Below, in pieces: positions 1 to 8,977 of a stretch of 64,000 nucleotides of DNA; position 1 is the stretch's first letter; each line of letters opens with the position of its first letter. The position numbers and the translations under genes were made by a program. A model generated the notes under the pieces. It ran no database searches. It was not told the DNA's origin and saw only the letters and a program-made list of their open reading frames with translations. This DNA comes from an uncultured Prevotellaceae bacterium (GTDB lineage: Bacteria > Bacteroidota > Bacteroidia > Bacteroidales > Bacteroidaceae), in contig CAMJKP010000007.1 of assembly GCA_946406435.1 (NCBI GenBank), forward strand, positions 1-64,000. Direction: 5' to 3'.

Positions 1-63
1 AGGTTGTTTCCATCTAACAACAAGGTAATGCCTCCGTTTTACCTTCGCTCTTCCTCCGCTCTT

Positions 64-139
64 CCTCCGTACCAAAGTCGGTGCAAAGTCGGTGAAGAGC
101 CTATATACAATAAGAGTTTCACCGAGTTTGGTACGGAGG
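64..139. repeat. Inverted repeat (20-nt arms), hairpin element
   Basis: Arms at 64-83 and 120-139 are complementary at 19 of 20 positions and begin CCTCCGTACC. The core word CCAAACTCGGTG recurs, with one change, in the hairpin at 8781-8846 on the far side of the TpLRR array. The shape is of a short dispersed palindromic repeat; function unknown. Confidence 0.7.
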
Positions 140-209
140 AACAAGGGACTCACAACACACTCTCAACGAGCCATCTGTATCCTATCAAAGAATTATTTAG
201 CACAACAAA

Positions 210-695
210 ATGGTAATCTTTGCCCTCGCCTTCCCTCTCTTATTCATCTTCCACGATTTGGAAGAGATTATCGGCATGAGGCGTTTCATAAACCGAAACG
301 CAGATATGCTGCAAAGCCGTTTTCCATTTCTTTACAAGAGGTTCAAGAATTTCACCACCGAAGGATTTGCCCTTGCGGTAATGGAAGAGTTTGTTGTATT
401 TACAGCCATATCCCTTGTCGCTATATATTTCGACAACTCCTTATGTTGGAACATCTGGTTTGGCGGTTTCCTGGGACTTACCGCCCATTATGTAATGCAC
501 ATAGGCCAGGCATTGGTAATCCGCAGATACATCCCAGCATTAATTACAAGCATTATCTGTCTGCCTATCAGCGTATTGATACTCCATCATTGCTATGCCT
601 TAATAGACATAAACGTATGGCATATCATTATAGGATTAGCAATTGTAGCATTAAACATGGTACCAGCATTAAAGATTGCTGGGAGAAGACAATGA
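210..695 (+). CDS. HXXEE-domain membrane protein
   Basis: A 161-residue, very hydrophobic protein with about four to five predicted membrane segments. The N-terminal segment carries HDLEE (His15, Glu18, Glu19), a second segment has paired Glu59-Glu60, and a third has His93 and His97 in HYVMH. This spacing of conserved His and Glu pairs is the signature of the HXXEE family (PF13787), inferred to be membrane enzymes or metal-binding proteins of unknown substrate. The ATG at 210 puts the first motif at its usual place close to the N-terminus. The gene stands alone and is followed at once by a strong terminator. Family assignment is by motif only. Confidence 0.8.
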   Translation: MVIFALAFPLLFIFHDLEEIIGMRRFINRNADMLQSRFPFLYKRFKNFTTEGFALAVMEEFVVFTAISLVAIYFDNSLCWNIWFGGFLGLTAHYVMHIGQALVIRRYIPALITSIICLPISVLILHHCYALIDINVWHIIIGLAIVALNMVPALKIAGRRQ

Positions 696-727
696 AAGGC
701 TCGTTTTACAACGAGCCTTTCTGTTTT
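695..727 (+). terminator. Rho-independent terminator of the HXXEE gene
   Basis: An 11-bp perfect stem (695-705 with 710-720, AAAGGCTCGTT), a 4-nt loop, then CTGTTTTT. It overlaps the stop codon of the HXXEE gene. Confidence 0.9.
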
Positions 728-759
728 TGTAACCATCAATTCAAAATGATAAATTTCAT

Positions 760-1896
760 TTACTTGATTACTTTCTTGCCATTAACGATATATATGCCTT
801 TTGGCTGCATCTCTGTTACCTTATTTCCTTGCAAGTTGTAAATGGCAGTTTTCTTTTCTGATTGTTTATAACCAATTGAATTTATACCAGTAGTATAATT
901 CTTTGGCAAAATCTGATCCGCATGATCATTCCACCATTTTGCATTACGATAAGCCTCAAGTGCAGTTTCAGGCACATAGATAGTACAGAGGAAACCGAAT
1001 GCTTCTACACTACCAAGATCTGCTGGAGTTTCTGATGTAATTTCTATTACAACATCTTCGTCATTATCTTGAGGAAATGCTAATGCGCCTATTTCTTTTA
1101 CATTTTTACCGACTTTTATGTGTTTCAATTTATCACAACGATAGAATGCACCATCTTCGATGCTTGTAACACTGTTTGGGATATATATATCTGTAAATGA
1201 AGAACAGTTTTTGAAGGCCTCATATTCTATGCTTGTAACACTACTCGGAATTTTTATATGTGAAAGTGAACTACAACCATAAAAGATGCCGCTAGTGAGT
1301 GTCTCCATATTGTTCGAAAGAGTCACCTCCGCAAGAGAACTACATCTATCAAAAGCATCATATCCAATGAATGTAACGCTGTTAGGGATGTTTATCTTTG
1401 TTAGTGCCCTACAAAGGCGGAAGGCAAGTCCTCCAATGGTTTTAACGCTGTTTGGAATTGTTATCTTGGTAAGTGAAGAACAAAGATCGAAAGCTTCCAA
1501 TCCGATGCTTTCAACACTGTTTGGAATTGTAACCTCGGTAAGTGAAGAACATTCACAGAAGGAATCATCACCGATATGGGTGACACCATCCTCAATAACT
1601 ACAGATTTTATTTTTTCATATATATCCTTACCCCATGGCGATGTCGAAACACCTTCCAACCCATGATAGAAATCATCCATCGCCCCGTTTCCGAAGATAC
1701 GAAGAGTATAGTCATCATACAATTCGTAATTGACATTTTTTCCGCAAGAGCCGGAATCTATTACTTTCCCCTTTGCTGCACCATTCAATCTCATCGCAAC
1801 GTCTGATGAATCAAGTGTAACGATTCCATCTGTCTGTGCATAAACCATCGGAGTTGCACAAAACAAGAGTGATAATATTCCAAATATTTTCTTCAT
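760..1896 (-). CDS. Secreted TpLRR (BspA-like) protein, A-type copy 1
   Basis: 378 residues: a signal peptide ending at Ala20 (VYAQ), a short N-terminal region with YELYDDYTLRI, then about eight TpLRR/LRR_5 repeats of about 23 residues (consensus IPNSVTSIG..AF..C..L), and a C-terminal tail ending YIVNGKKV. BspA-like proteins are surface or secreted proteins that in other species bind host or bacterial ligands; no ligand can be read here. The YDLQG...GIYIVNGKK tail is common on exported Bacteroidota proteins and resembles a degenerate type IX sorting tail. This is the last gene of the array and the shortest, most diverged A-type copy. It lies 56 bp beyond its B-type partner. Confidence 0.88.
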   Translation of the reverse strand: MKKIFGILSLLFCATPMVYAQTDGIVTLDSSDVAMRLNGAAKGKVIDSGSCGKNVNYELYDDYTLRIFGNGAMDDFYHGLEGVSTSPWGKDIYEKIKSVVIEDGVTHIGDDSFCECSSLTEVTIPNSVESIGLEAFDLCSSLTKITIPNSVKTIGGLAFRLCRALTKINIPNSVTFIGYDAFDRCSSLAEVTLSNNMETLTSGIFYGCSSLSHIKIPSSVTSIEYEAFKNCSSFTDIYIPNSVTSIEDGAFYRCDKLKHIKVGKNVKEIGALAFPQDNDEDVVIEITSETPADLGSVEAFGFLCTIYVPETALEAYRNAKWWNDHADQILPKNYTTGINSIGYKQSEKKTAIYNLQGNKVTEMQPKGIYIVNGKKVIK

Positions 1897-1952
1897 TATA
1901 TTTACATTTAATACCCTATCGTAATATTTCTAAAAACTATACTTTGGGAGTT

Positions 1953-3032
1953 TTACTTCCTTACCTTCTTTCCATTGACAATATAAATTCTATTAGGTTG
2001 CATCTCCACCACCTTTCTTCCTTGCATGTCATAAACAGTTTCAGATTTCATTGCAGAAAGACCATTGCCAACAGAAGTGATGTCAGAATTAGAGCCATAC
2101 CCCCAAAAATTGTCCTTATAAATTGACCAGCCTTCAGTATTGCGATAATAATCAAGTGTTGTTTCTGGTACTCTAAAGGTAACGTTTCTCTGGCCAAAAA
2201 AATAGCCAAACCAATCAGAGGTATATGCAATAGGAGTTTCGCCAGTTATCTCGACCACAAGATTTTTGGCATAAGGAGAACTTCCGAAGGATGCATCATC
2301 AATAGCAGTAATGCTCTTACCAATCTTTACATATTCCAGATTGTCACAATTACAGAATACCGCCCCTTGGAGGGTTGTTACATTGTCAGGAATGATTAGC
2401 TCTGTAAGTGAAGAACAATCAAAGAATGCACCAGTTTCTATGCATGTAACACTATTAGGAATGTCTATATGTGCAAGTGAAATACACCCCGAGAAGACAG
2501 AGTTCTCGATTGTCTCTATACCGTCCGGGATATTTACCTCAACAAGCGAACTACAATCTTGAAAAGCACTCTTTCCGATGCATGTAACACTATTAGGAAT
2601 GACAATCTTTGTAAGTGCCATACAAGAGAAGAAGGCATGGGTACCAATGCTTTTAACACTATTTGGAATGATAACCTCAGTAAGTGAAGTACATGCATAG
2701 AATGCATAAGCACCGATTCGGGTAACACCATCCTCTATTACAACGGATTTTATATACGAGTACCATGACGAACCGTAGCCCCATGGAGCATAGCATTCAT
2801 AATCATAATTGCTCATTGCTCCCTTTCCGAAGATACGGAGAGTATAATCGTCATACAATTCGTAATTGACATTTTTTCCGCAAGAGCCGGAAGCTATGAC
2901 GTTTCCCCTTGCAACACTATTCGATGCCATCACAACGTCTGATGACTTCTGTGCAGCAATCCCATCTGCCTGTGCATAAATCATAGGAGTTGCACAAAGC
3001 AAAACTATTAATACACCAAGTGTTTTCTTCAT
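1953..3032 (-). CDS. Secreted TpLRR (BspA-like) protein, B-type copy 1
   Basis: 359 residues with a signal peptide (cleavage after YAQ near residue 21), seven TpLRR repeats and a YDMQGRKV...YIVNGKKV tail. B-type copies differ from A-type ones by fewer repeats and by a longer segment between the repeats and the tail, which here contains DYYRNTEGWS. It has clear paralogues at 4545 and 7186. A ~200-nt leader repeat lies just upstream (3056-3256). It is probably cotranscribed with the A-type gene that follows. Role inferred as surface adhesin or secreted binding protein. Confidence 0.87.
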   Translation of the reverse strand: MKKTLGVLIVLLCATPMIYAQADGIAAQKSSDVVMASNSVARGNVIASGSCGKNVNYELYDDYTLRIFGKGAMSNYDYECYAPWGYGSSWYSYIKSVVIEDGVTRIGAYAFYACTSLTEVIIPNSVKSIGTHAFFSCMALTKIVIPNSVTCIGKSAFQDCSSLVEVNIPDGIETIENSVFSGCISLAHIDIPNSVTCIETGAFFDCSSLTELIIPDNVTTLQGAVFCNCDNLEYVKIGKSITAIDDASFGSSPYAKNLVVEITGETPIAYTSDWFGYFFGQRNVTFRVPETTLDYYRNTEGWSIYKDNFWGYGSNSDITSVGNGLSAMKSETVYDMQGRKVVEMQPNRIYIVNGKKVRK

Positions 3033-3055
3033 TTTATTATTGTTTTTATATTAAT

Positions 3056-3256
3056 TTGTAAATTGAACTCTCAAAGGCTACATAGCGGAATACTATATGC
3101 AGCCGACATTGAGCCTTGCAACCTGCCTATCTGCGAAATCAACCAATTATTAGATTTTGTTTTTCCTCCAGATTCCAAAACCGCAAGTATTCCTTGTTCA
3201 GGATTGAAGCGAGCTTTCTTCATCTTATTGTTGGCATATCTTCCAACGAACGACTA
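3056..3256 (-). repeat. Leader repeat upstream of B-type TpLRR gene, copy 1
   Basis: Nearly identical to 5712-5922 and clearly related to 8345-8560; each copy directly precedes a B-type gene. Shared words include AGGTTGCAAGGCTCAATG and AGTATTCCGC. On the minus strand it holds a 50-codon ORF (3071-3223) whose frame is broken in copy 3, so a leader peptide is unlikely. No good TAnnTTTG box is seen in this copy. Confidence 0.75.
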
Positions 3257-3268
3257 GAAAAATTCCAC

Positions 3269-4477
3269 CTACTTCATTACTTTCTTACCATTGACAATAT
3301 ATATGCCTTTTGACTGCATCTCTGTTACCTTATTTCCTTGCAGGTCGTAAATGGCAGATTTCTTTTCAGATTGTTTATAACCAATTAAATTTATACCAGT
3401 AGTCTGTTCCTTTGGCAAAATCTGATCCGCATGATCCTTCCAATATTTCGCATTGCGATAAGTTTCAAGTGCGGTTTCAGGCACATAGATAGTGCAGAGG
3501 TACCCGAATGATTCTACATCATAAAGAGTTGCAGGAGTTTCTGATGTAAACTCTATTACTAAATTTTCGTCACCTGTTTGAGGAAACGCCCCATAGCCTA
3601 TTTCTGTTACATTTTTAGCGATTTTTACGTGTTTCAATTTTGCACAACCATCGAAAGCTGATTCTCCAATGCTTGTCACGCTGTTTGGGATGTTAATGCT
3701 CGTAAGTCCAGAGCAACGGATGAATGCACCTTCTCCAATGCTAGTCACGCTGTTTGGGATTGTAATGCTTGTAAGTCCAGAGCAGTCAGCGAATACACCA
3801 CGTTCAATGCTTGTCACGCTGTTTGAGATAGTGATGTTTGTAAGTCCAGAGCAGTTAAAGAATACAGTTTCTCCAATGCTTGTCACGCTGTTAGGGATAG
3901 TAATGCTTGTAAGTCCAGAGCAACCAGAGAATGCGGATTCTCCAATGTTTGTCAAGCTGTTTGGGATGTTAAAGCTTGTAAGTCCAGGGCAGTCAGCGAA
4001 TGCCCAAGGTCCAATGTTTGTCAAGCTGTTTGAAATGGTTATATTTGCAAGTGCCGTACATCTATAGAAGGCACTATATCCAATACTTTTAACACTGTTT
4101 GGTATTGTAACCTTAGTAAGTGAAGCACATTCATTGAAGGAATATCCACCGATATGGGTGACACCATTCTCTATTACTACCTCTTTTATTTTTTTTTGTA
4201 GCTCTATACCCCACGGTACTTCTTTATCCGTTGAAAGAAATGCTCTATAATCGTCCATCATGCCGTTTCCATAGATACGGAGAGTATAGTCATCATACAA
4301 TTCGTATTCCACATTTTCTCCGCAATAGCCAAAATCTATGACTTTCCCCTTTGTTGCTGCACTATTCAATGGAATCTCTACATCTGATGACTGAAGGGTA
4401 GCAATTCCACCTGCCTGTGCATATATCATAGGAGTTGCACAAACCAATACTGATAATATTCCAAATAATCTTTTCAT
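3269..4477 (-). CDS. Secreted TpLRR (BspA-like) protein, A-type copy 2
   Basis: 402 residues: signal peptide (MIYAQ), YELYDDYTLRI region, nine TpLRR repeats with highly uniform units (CSGLTSITIPNSVTSIGE), and a tail ending GIYIVNGKKVMK. Its last ~93 residues differ from those of the A-type copy at 5926 at only two positions. This points to recent duplication or gene conversion, while the repeat region has diverged more. It follows the B-type gene at 4545 by 67 bp on the minus strand. Likely surface or secreted ligand-binding protein; ligand unknown. Confidence 0.88.
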   Translation of the reverse strand: MKRLFGILSVLVCATPMIYAQAGGIATLQSSDVEIPLNSAATKGKVIDFGYCGENVEYELYDDYTLRIYGNGMMDDYRAFLSTDKEVPWGIELQKKIKEVVIENGVTHIGGYSFNECASLTKVTIPNSVKSIGYSAFYRCTALANITISNSLTNIGPWAFADCPGLTSFNIPNSLTNIGESAFSGCSGLTSITIPNSVTSIGETVFFNCSGLTNITISNSVTSIERGVFADCSGLTSITIPNSVTSIGEGAFIRCSGLTSINIPNSVTSIGESAFDGCAKLKHVKIAKNVTEIGYGAFPQTGDENLVIEFTSETPATLYDVESFGYLCTIYVPETALETYRNAKYWKDHADQILPKEQTTGINLIGYKQSEKKSAIYDLQGNKVTEMQSKGIYIVNGKKVMK

Positions 4478-4544
4478 TGCTGTGTATTTTTTTGTTGTTT
4501 AGTGTTTAGTGAGTGAAGGATGCAGAGTACTCTACCCCTAACCT

Positions 4545-5687
4545 CTAATCTCTAAACTTATTTACAACCTTCTTTCCATTTACGATATAAATTCTATCAG
4601 GCTGCATCTCTGTCACCCTACGTCCTTGCAGGTCATAAACCACATCAGTTTTCATTGCTGACTGTACATTACCTACAGAACTGATGCCTGTAGAGCCAAG
4701 TCCGTAAAGTTGCTCCTTATAATATGACCAATCTTCCGAATTGCGATAATCATCAAGCATTGTTTCTGGTACACGAATAGTGATGTCTTGAGGATTATTA
4801 TTGCTAAAGCCAAAAGCATCACTGGAAGAAGGTTCATATTCGCCATAATAGAAGACCAATCCATCAAGGAGTGTTACATGTGTTTCGGCAGCAATCTCTA
4901 TTTCAATTTTTTTATTTGTGTAGTCATTAAAGAAAGCACCATCTGCAATAACAGTAATACCCTTACCTATCTTTACGTATTCCAAATTGTCACACGAACC
5001 GAATGCCCATTGTCCAATTGAAGTAACACCATCTGGAATGATTATCTCTGTAAAAGAACAGAAACTGAATGCAAAGCTTCCAATGCTTGTAACACTGTTA
5101 GGAATGTCTATATGTGCAAGTGAACTACATTGACTGAAAACGCCTTCGTCTATAGTTTCTATACCATCAGGGATATTTACTTCTGCAAGTGAACCACAAT
5201 GCCAAAAAGCATAAGCTCCTATGGCGGTCACGCTGTTAGGAATGTATATTTTTTTTAGTGCCGTACAATCACGAAAGGCTTCGCGACCAATACTAGTGAC
5301 TGTATTGGGTATGTTTACTTCAGTAAGTGAAGAAAAAAAACAGAAAGTATCAGCACCAATTCGAGTGACACCATCCTCAATAACCACCGATTTTATTTTC
5401 GAATCCCATGATGACCATGGTGCATCGGAATACATTCTTTGGGGAGTATAAATATAATTATAATTGTACATTGCTCCCTTTCCAAAGATACGGAGAGTAT
5501 AGTCATCATACAATTCGTAATTGACATTCTTTCCGCAAGAGCCAGAAGCGATGACGTATCCCTTTACTGCACCATTCGATGTCATCGCAACGTCTGACGA
5601 CTCAATAGCTGCATTACCATCTGCCTGTGCATATATCATAGGCGTTGCACAAAGCAAGACTGTTAATATAACAAGTGTTTTTTTCAT
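4545..5687 (-). CDS. Secreted TpLRR (BspA-like) protein, B-type copy 2
   Basis: 380 residues with a signal peptide (MIYAQADG), seven TpLRR repeats and a C-terminal YDLQGRRVTEMQ...YIVNGKKV tail extended by a few residues (VNKFRD). It is very close to the B-type copy at 7186 along its whole length, including the MLDDYRNSEDWSYY segment. It follows leader repeat copy 2. Secreted or surface-exposed by inference; no enzymatic motif is visible. Confidence 0.88.
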   Translation of the reverse strand: MKKTLVILTVLLCATPMIYAQADGNAAIESSDVAMTSNGAVKGYVIASGSCGKNVNYELYDDYTLRIFGKGAMYNYNYIYTPQRMYSDAPWSSWDSKIKSVVIEDGVTRIGADTFCFFSSLTEVNIPNTVTSIGREAFRDCTALKKIYIPNSVTAIGAYAFWHCGSLAEVNIPDGIETIDEGVFSQCSSLAHIDIPNSVTSIGSFAFSFCSFTEIIIPDGVTSIGQWAFGSCDNLEYVKIGKGITVIADGAFFNDYTNKKIEIEIAAETHVTLLDGLVFYYGEYEPSSSDAFGFSNNNPQDITIRVPETMLDDYRNSEDWSYYKEQLYGLGSTGISSVGNVQSAMKTDVVYDLQGRRVTEMQPDRIYIVNGKKVVNKFRD

Positions 5688-5711
5688 TTCAGTATTGTTT
5701 TATAATTAAAT

Positions 5712-5922
5712 TTGTAAATTGAACTCTCAAAGGCTACATAGCGGAATACTATATGCATGCCGACATTGAGCCTTGCAACCTGCCTATCTGCGAAATCAAC
5801 CAATTATTAGATTTTGTTTTTCCTCCAGATTCCAAAACCGCAAGTATTCCTTGTTCAGGATTGAAGCGAGCTTTCTTCATCTTATTGTTGGCATATCTTC
5901 CAACGAACGACTAGAAAAATTC
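5712..5922 (-). repeat. Leader repeat upstream of B-type TpLRR gene, copy 2
   Basis: A near-perfect copy of 3056-3256, with a 2-nt insertion (ATGCATGCC against ATGCAGCC) that shortens the minus-strand ORF. It extends to within a few bases of the stop codon of the upstream A-type gene. Confidence 0.8.
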
Positions 5923-5925
5923 CAC

Positions 5926-7140
5926 CTACTTCATTACTTTCTTACCATTGACAATATATATGCCTTTTGACTGCATCTCTGTTACCTTATTTCCTTGCAG
6001 GTCGTAAATGGCAGATTTCTTTTCAGATTGTTTATAACCAATTAAATTTATACCAGTAGTCTGTTCCTTTGGCAAAATCTGATCCGCATGATCCTTCCAA
6101 TATTTCGCATTGAGATAAGTTTCAAGTGCAGTTTCTGGCACATAGATAGTGCAGAGATAGCCAAATGATTCTACACTATAAAGAGTTGCAGGAGTTTCTG
6201 ATGTAAATTCTATCACTAAATTTTCGTCACCTGTTTGAGGAAACGCCTGATAGCCTATTTCTGTTACATTTTTAGCGATTTTTACATATTTCAATTTTGC
6301 ACAACCATTGAAAGCACCTCCTCCAATGCTTGTCACGCTGTTTGGGATTGTAATGCTTGTAAGTCCAGATTCAGCGAATGCACCATCTGCAATGCTTGTC
6401 ACGCTGTTTGGGATTGTGAGGTCTGTAAGCCTAGAGCACCCATAGAATACAGATTCTCCTATGCTTGTCACGCTGTTTGGGATGGTGATGCTTGTAAGTC
6501 CAGTGCAGCGCCAGAATGCAGCTTCTCCAATGCTTGTCACGCTGTTTGGGATTGTAATGCTTGTAAGTCCAGTGCAATCAGCGAATGCAGATTCTCCAAT
6601 GCTTGTCACACTGTTAGGGATTGTAATGCTTGTTAGTCTAGTACATCCATTGAATGCCCTATTTCTAATACTTGTCACGCCGTTTGGAATGGTTATATTT
6701 GCAAGTCGCGTACAATCAGAGAAAGCATCATATCCAATGCTTTTCATACTGTTTGGTATTGTTGCCTTAGTAAGTGAAGCACATTTATAGAAGGAACGTC
6801 CACCGATATGGGTGACACCATTCTCTATTACTACTTCTTTTATTTTTTTATATAGCTCAATACCCCACGGTGCTTGATCGGGTAGGAGTTTTGTAGTGTT
6901 ACTATATGTGGAATAATCGTCCATCGCGCCGTTTCCATATATACGGAGAGTATAGTCTTCATACAGTTCGTAATTGACACCCTTTCCGCAAGAGCCAGAA
7001 TCGATGACTTTCCCCTTTGCTACATCATTCAACGGAATATCTACATCTGATGACTGAAGTGTAGCTATTCCATCTGCCTGTGCATAGCTCATAGAAGTTG
7101 CACAAACCAATACTGATAATATTCCTAATAATCTTTTCAT
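5926..7140 (-). CDS. Secreted TpLRR (BspA-like) protein, A-type copy 3
   Basis: 404 residues, the longest of the set: signal peptide (MSYAQ), YELYEDYTLRI region, nine TpLRR repeats and the GIYIVNGKKVMK tail. One repeat (AFAESGLTS) lacks the usual Cys and is two residues short. The C-terminal third is almost identical to the copy at 3269. It lies 45 bp downstream of the B-type gene at 7186, so the BA pair is probably one transcript. Binding function inferred from the family. Confidence 0.88.
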   Translation of the reverse strand: MKRLLGILSVLVCATSMSYAQADGIATLQSSDVDIPLNDVAKGKVIDSGSCGKGVNYELYEDYTLRIYGNGAMDDYSTYSNTTKLLPDQAPWGIELYKKIKEVVIENGVTHIGGRSFYKCASLTKATIPNSMKSIGYDAFSDCTRLANITIPNGVTSIRNRAFNGCTRLTSITIPNSVTSIGESAFADCTGLTSITIPNSVTSIGEAAFWRCTGLTSITIPNSVTSIGESVFYGCSRLTDLTIPNSVTSIADGAFAESGLTSITIPNSVTSIGGGAFNGCAKLKYVKIAKNVTEIGYQAFPQTGDENLVIEFTSETPATLYSVESFGYLCTIYVPETALETYLNAKYWKDHADQILPKEQTTGINLIGYKQSEKKSAIYDLQGNKVTEMQSKGIYIVNGKKVMK

Positions 7141-7185
7141 TGTATTTACTATTTTATCTATCTACTATCCACTTTCCACTATCTA

Positions 7186-8322
7186 CTATCTACTATTATA
7201 TACCTTCTTTCCATTTACGATATAAATTCTATCAGGCTGCATCTCTGTCACCCTACGTCCTTGCAGGTCATAAACAGCATCTGCTTTCTTTGCAGACTGT
7301 CCATTACAAACAGAACTGATGCCTGTAGAGCTATATCCGTAAAGATGCTCATTATAATATGACCAATCTTCCGAATTACGATAATCATCAAGCATTGTTT
7401 CTGGTACACGAATAGTGATGTCTTCAGGATTATAGCTAAAGCCAAAAGCTTCACTGGTAGAAGGTTCATTACCGTCATAATTCCAGACCTTTCCATCAAG
7501 GAGCGTTATATGCGTTTCGGCAGCAATTTCTATTTCAATTTTTCTATTTGTGTAGTCATTAAAGAAGGCCCCATCCTCCATAACAGTAACACCCTTACCT
7601 ATCTTTACGTATTTCAAATTGTCACAATGAGAGAATGCACACTCTCCAATTGAAGTAACACCATCCGGAATGATTACCTCTGTAAGTGAAGAACAGAAAC
7701 CGAATGCAAATCTTCCAATGCTTGTAACACTGTTAGGAATGTCTATATGTGCAAGTGAACTACATTGATCAAAAACGCCTTCATCTATAGTTTCTAAACT
7801 GTCCGGGATATTTACCTCTGCAAGTGAACCACACTGCAAAAAAGCATAAGTTCCTATGCTGGTCACGCTGTTAGGAATGTATATTTTTTCTAGTGCCGTA
7901 CAATCCCAAAAGGCACTGTGACCAATACTAGTGACTGTATTGGGTATACTTACTTCAGTAAGTGATTCCATAAAACAGAAAGTATAAGCACCGATTCGGG
8001 TGACACCATCCTCAATAACCACTGATTTTATTTTTGAATCCCATGATGACCATGGTGCATCGGAATACATTCTCTTGGTAGTATAGATATAATTATAATT
8101 GTACATTGCTCCCTTTCCAAAGATACGAAGGGTATAGTCATCATACAATTCGTAATTGACATTTTTTCCGCAAGAGCCGGAAGCGATGACGTATCCACTT
8201 ACTGCACTATTCGATGTCATCGCAACGTCTGACGACTCAATAGCTGCATTACCATCTGCCTGTGCATATATCATAGGCGTTGCACAAAGCAAGACTGTTA
8301 ATATACCAAGTGTTTTTTTCAT
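7186..8322 (-). CDS. Secreted TpLRR (BspA-like) protein, B-type copy 3 (first of the array)
   Basis: 378 residues: signal peptide (MIYAQADG), seven TpLRR repeats, a long inter-domain segment (MLDDYRNSEDWSYY) and a YDLQGRRVTEMQ...YIVNGKKV tail. It is the promoter-proximal gene of the six-gene array. A well-formed Bacteroidota promoter lies 250 bp upstream, giving a long untranslated leader that contains the third copy of the leader repeat. Function inferred as for the other TpLRR proteins. Confidence 0.88.
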   Translation of the reverse strand: MKKTLGILTVLLCATPMIYAQADGNAAIESSDVAMTSNSAVSGYVIASGSCGKNVNYELYDDYTLRIFGKGAMYNYNYIYTTKRMYSDAPWSSWDSKIKSVVIEDGVTRIGAYTFCFMESLTEVSIPNTVTSIGHSAFWDCTALEKIYIPNSVTSIGTYAFLQCGSLAEVNIPDSLETIDEGVFDQCSSLAHIDIPNSVTSIGRFAFGFCSSLTEVIIPDGVTSIGECAFSHCDNLKYVKIGKGVTVMEDGAFFNDYTNRKIEIEIAAETHITLLDGKVWNYDGNEPSTSEAFGFSYNPEDITIRVPETMLDDYRNSEDWSYYNEHLYGYSSTGISSVCNGQSAKKADAVYDLQGRRVTEMQPDRIYIVNGKKVYNSR

Positions 8323-8344
8323 TTCAGTATTGTTTTATAATTAA

Positions 8345-8560
8345 ATTTGTAAATTGAACTATCAAAGACTGCATTGCGGAATACTTTGTGCATACCGACA
8401 TTGAGCCTTGCAACCTGCCTATCTATGACTGGCAAACAATTTTAGGATTTGTCATTTTCGTCCAGATTCAAAAATCGTCTGTTTTATTTGTTTAGGATAG
8501 CTGCGAGTATTCTTCGTCCTTTTGTTGTCACATATCCCAACGGACTGCTGAAAGATAATA
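8345..8560 (-). repeat. Leader repeat, diverged copy 3, in the 5' leader of the TpLRR array
   Basis: Related to 3056-3256 over about 200 bp (shared GACATTGAGCCTTGCAACC) but with many substitutions and a broken frame. Unlike the other two copies it is followed upstream by a recognisable promoter. Confidence 0.7.
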
Positions 8561-8575
8561 GCCAACAATCGTTTG

Positions 8576-8607
8576 CAAAAGTAGTAAATATTTTTTTTCC
8601 TTGCAAA
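8576..8607 (-). promoter_or_regulatory. Promoter of the TpLRR array
   Basis: On the minus strand a -33 TTTG (8604-8607) is followed after exactly 20 nt by a -7 box TACTTTTG (8576-8583). Transcription would start near 8570 and give a leader of about 245 nt. Confidence 0.7.
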
Positions 8608-8780
8608 TTTCTACAACAAAATATTCACATACCCCCTCAAAAATCCGCAGAAATGCAATGTGAATTCCTAAATGCGGAGAAATAACGGCTCTAAAAACCG
8701 CAGGGAGAATTACTATGACTTAATAGATATTCAAAGATTTTAATCTGTAACTCATCTCGCTATACCTCCGTCGTCATTCC

Positions 8781-8899
8781 GAACCAAACTCGATGAAGGT
8801 TCGCTCTTTGTTCGCTATTATAGCGGAGGTTCATCGAGTTTGGTTCCTTGGCAAAGCGGAGTCATAACGGATTTACAACGGTATTACAACGGACTTACC
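8781..8899. repeat. Perfect 17-bp inverted repeat plus ACAACGG tandem words
   Basis: GAACCAAACTCGATGAA (8781-8797) is exactly inverted at 8830-8846. Just after it, 8870-8899 carries ACAACGG words (GTATTACAACGGACTTACC) repeated almost exactly at 21074-21095 and loosely near 30370. The rest of the 8323-8977 gap holds only the array leader and the two promoters. Confidence 0.75.
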
Positions 8900-8921
8900 A
8901 TCTACTTTTCTGTTTATTTCC

Positions 8922-8952
8922 TTGGTTGTATTGGATTTTTTGCTTACTTTTG
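8922..8952 (+). promoter_or_regulatory. Promoter of the GNAT gene
   Basis: TTG at 8922-8924, 20-nt spacer, then TACTTTTG at 8945-8952. The inferred start of transcription is about 20 nt before the ATG at 8978, which supports that start over the longer frame beginning at 8840. Confidence 0.6.
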
Positions 8953-8977
8953 TGCTCAAAAACAAGAAAACTCATTC

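Noticed and set aside
92..841. 249-codon frame overlapping the HXXEE gene
   Set aside because: It reads through the terminator and a different frame of a well-supported gene; Cys/His/Arg-rich composition is typical of a shadow frame.
6235..6636. 133-codon plus-strand ORF with CHAVWDCNACKS repeats inside the TpLRR array
   Set aside because: It is the antisense reading of the LRR repeats; the periodicity comes from the real minus-strand gene and there is no promoter or independent support. The same holds for 3669-4067.
8840..8977. Longer N-terminus for the GNAT protein
   Set aside because: The promoter lies within it and the added residues form a non-conserved hydrophobic stretch.
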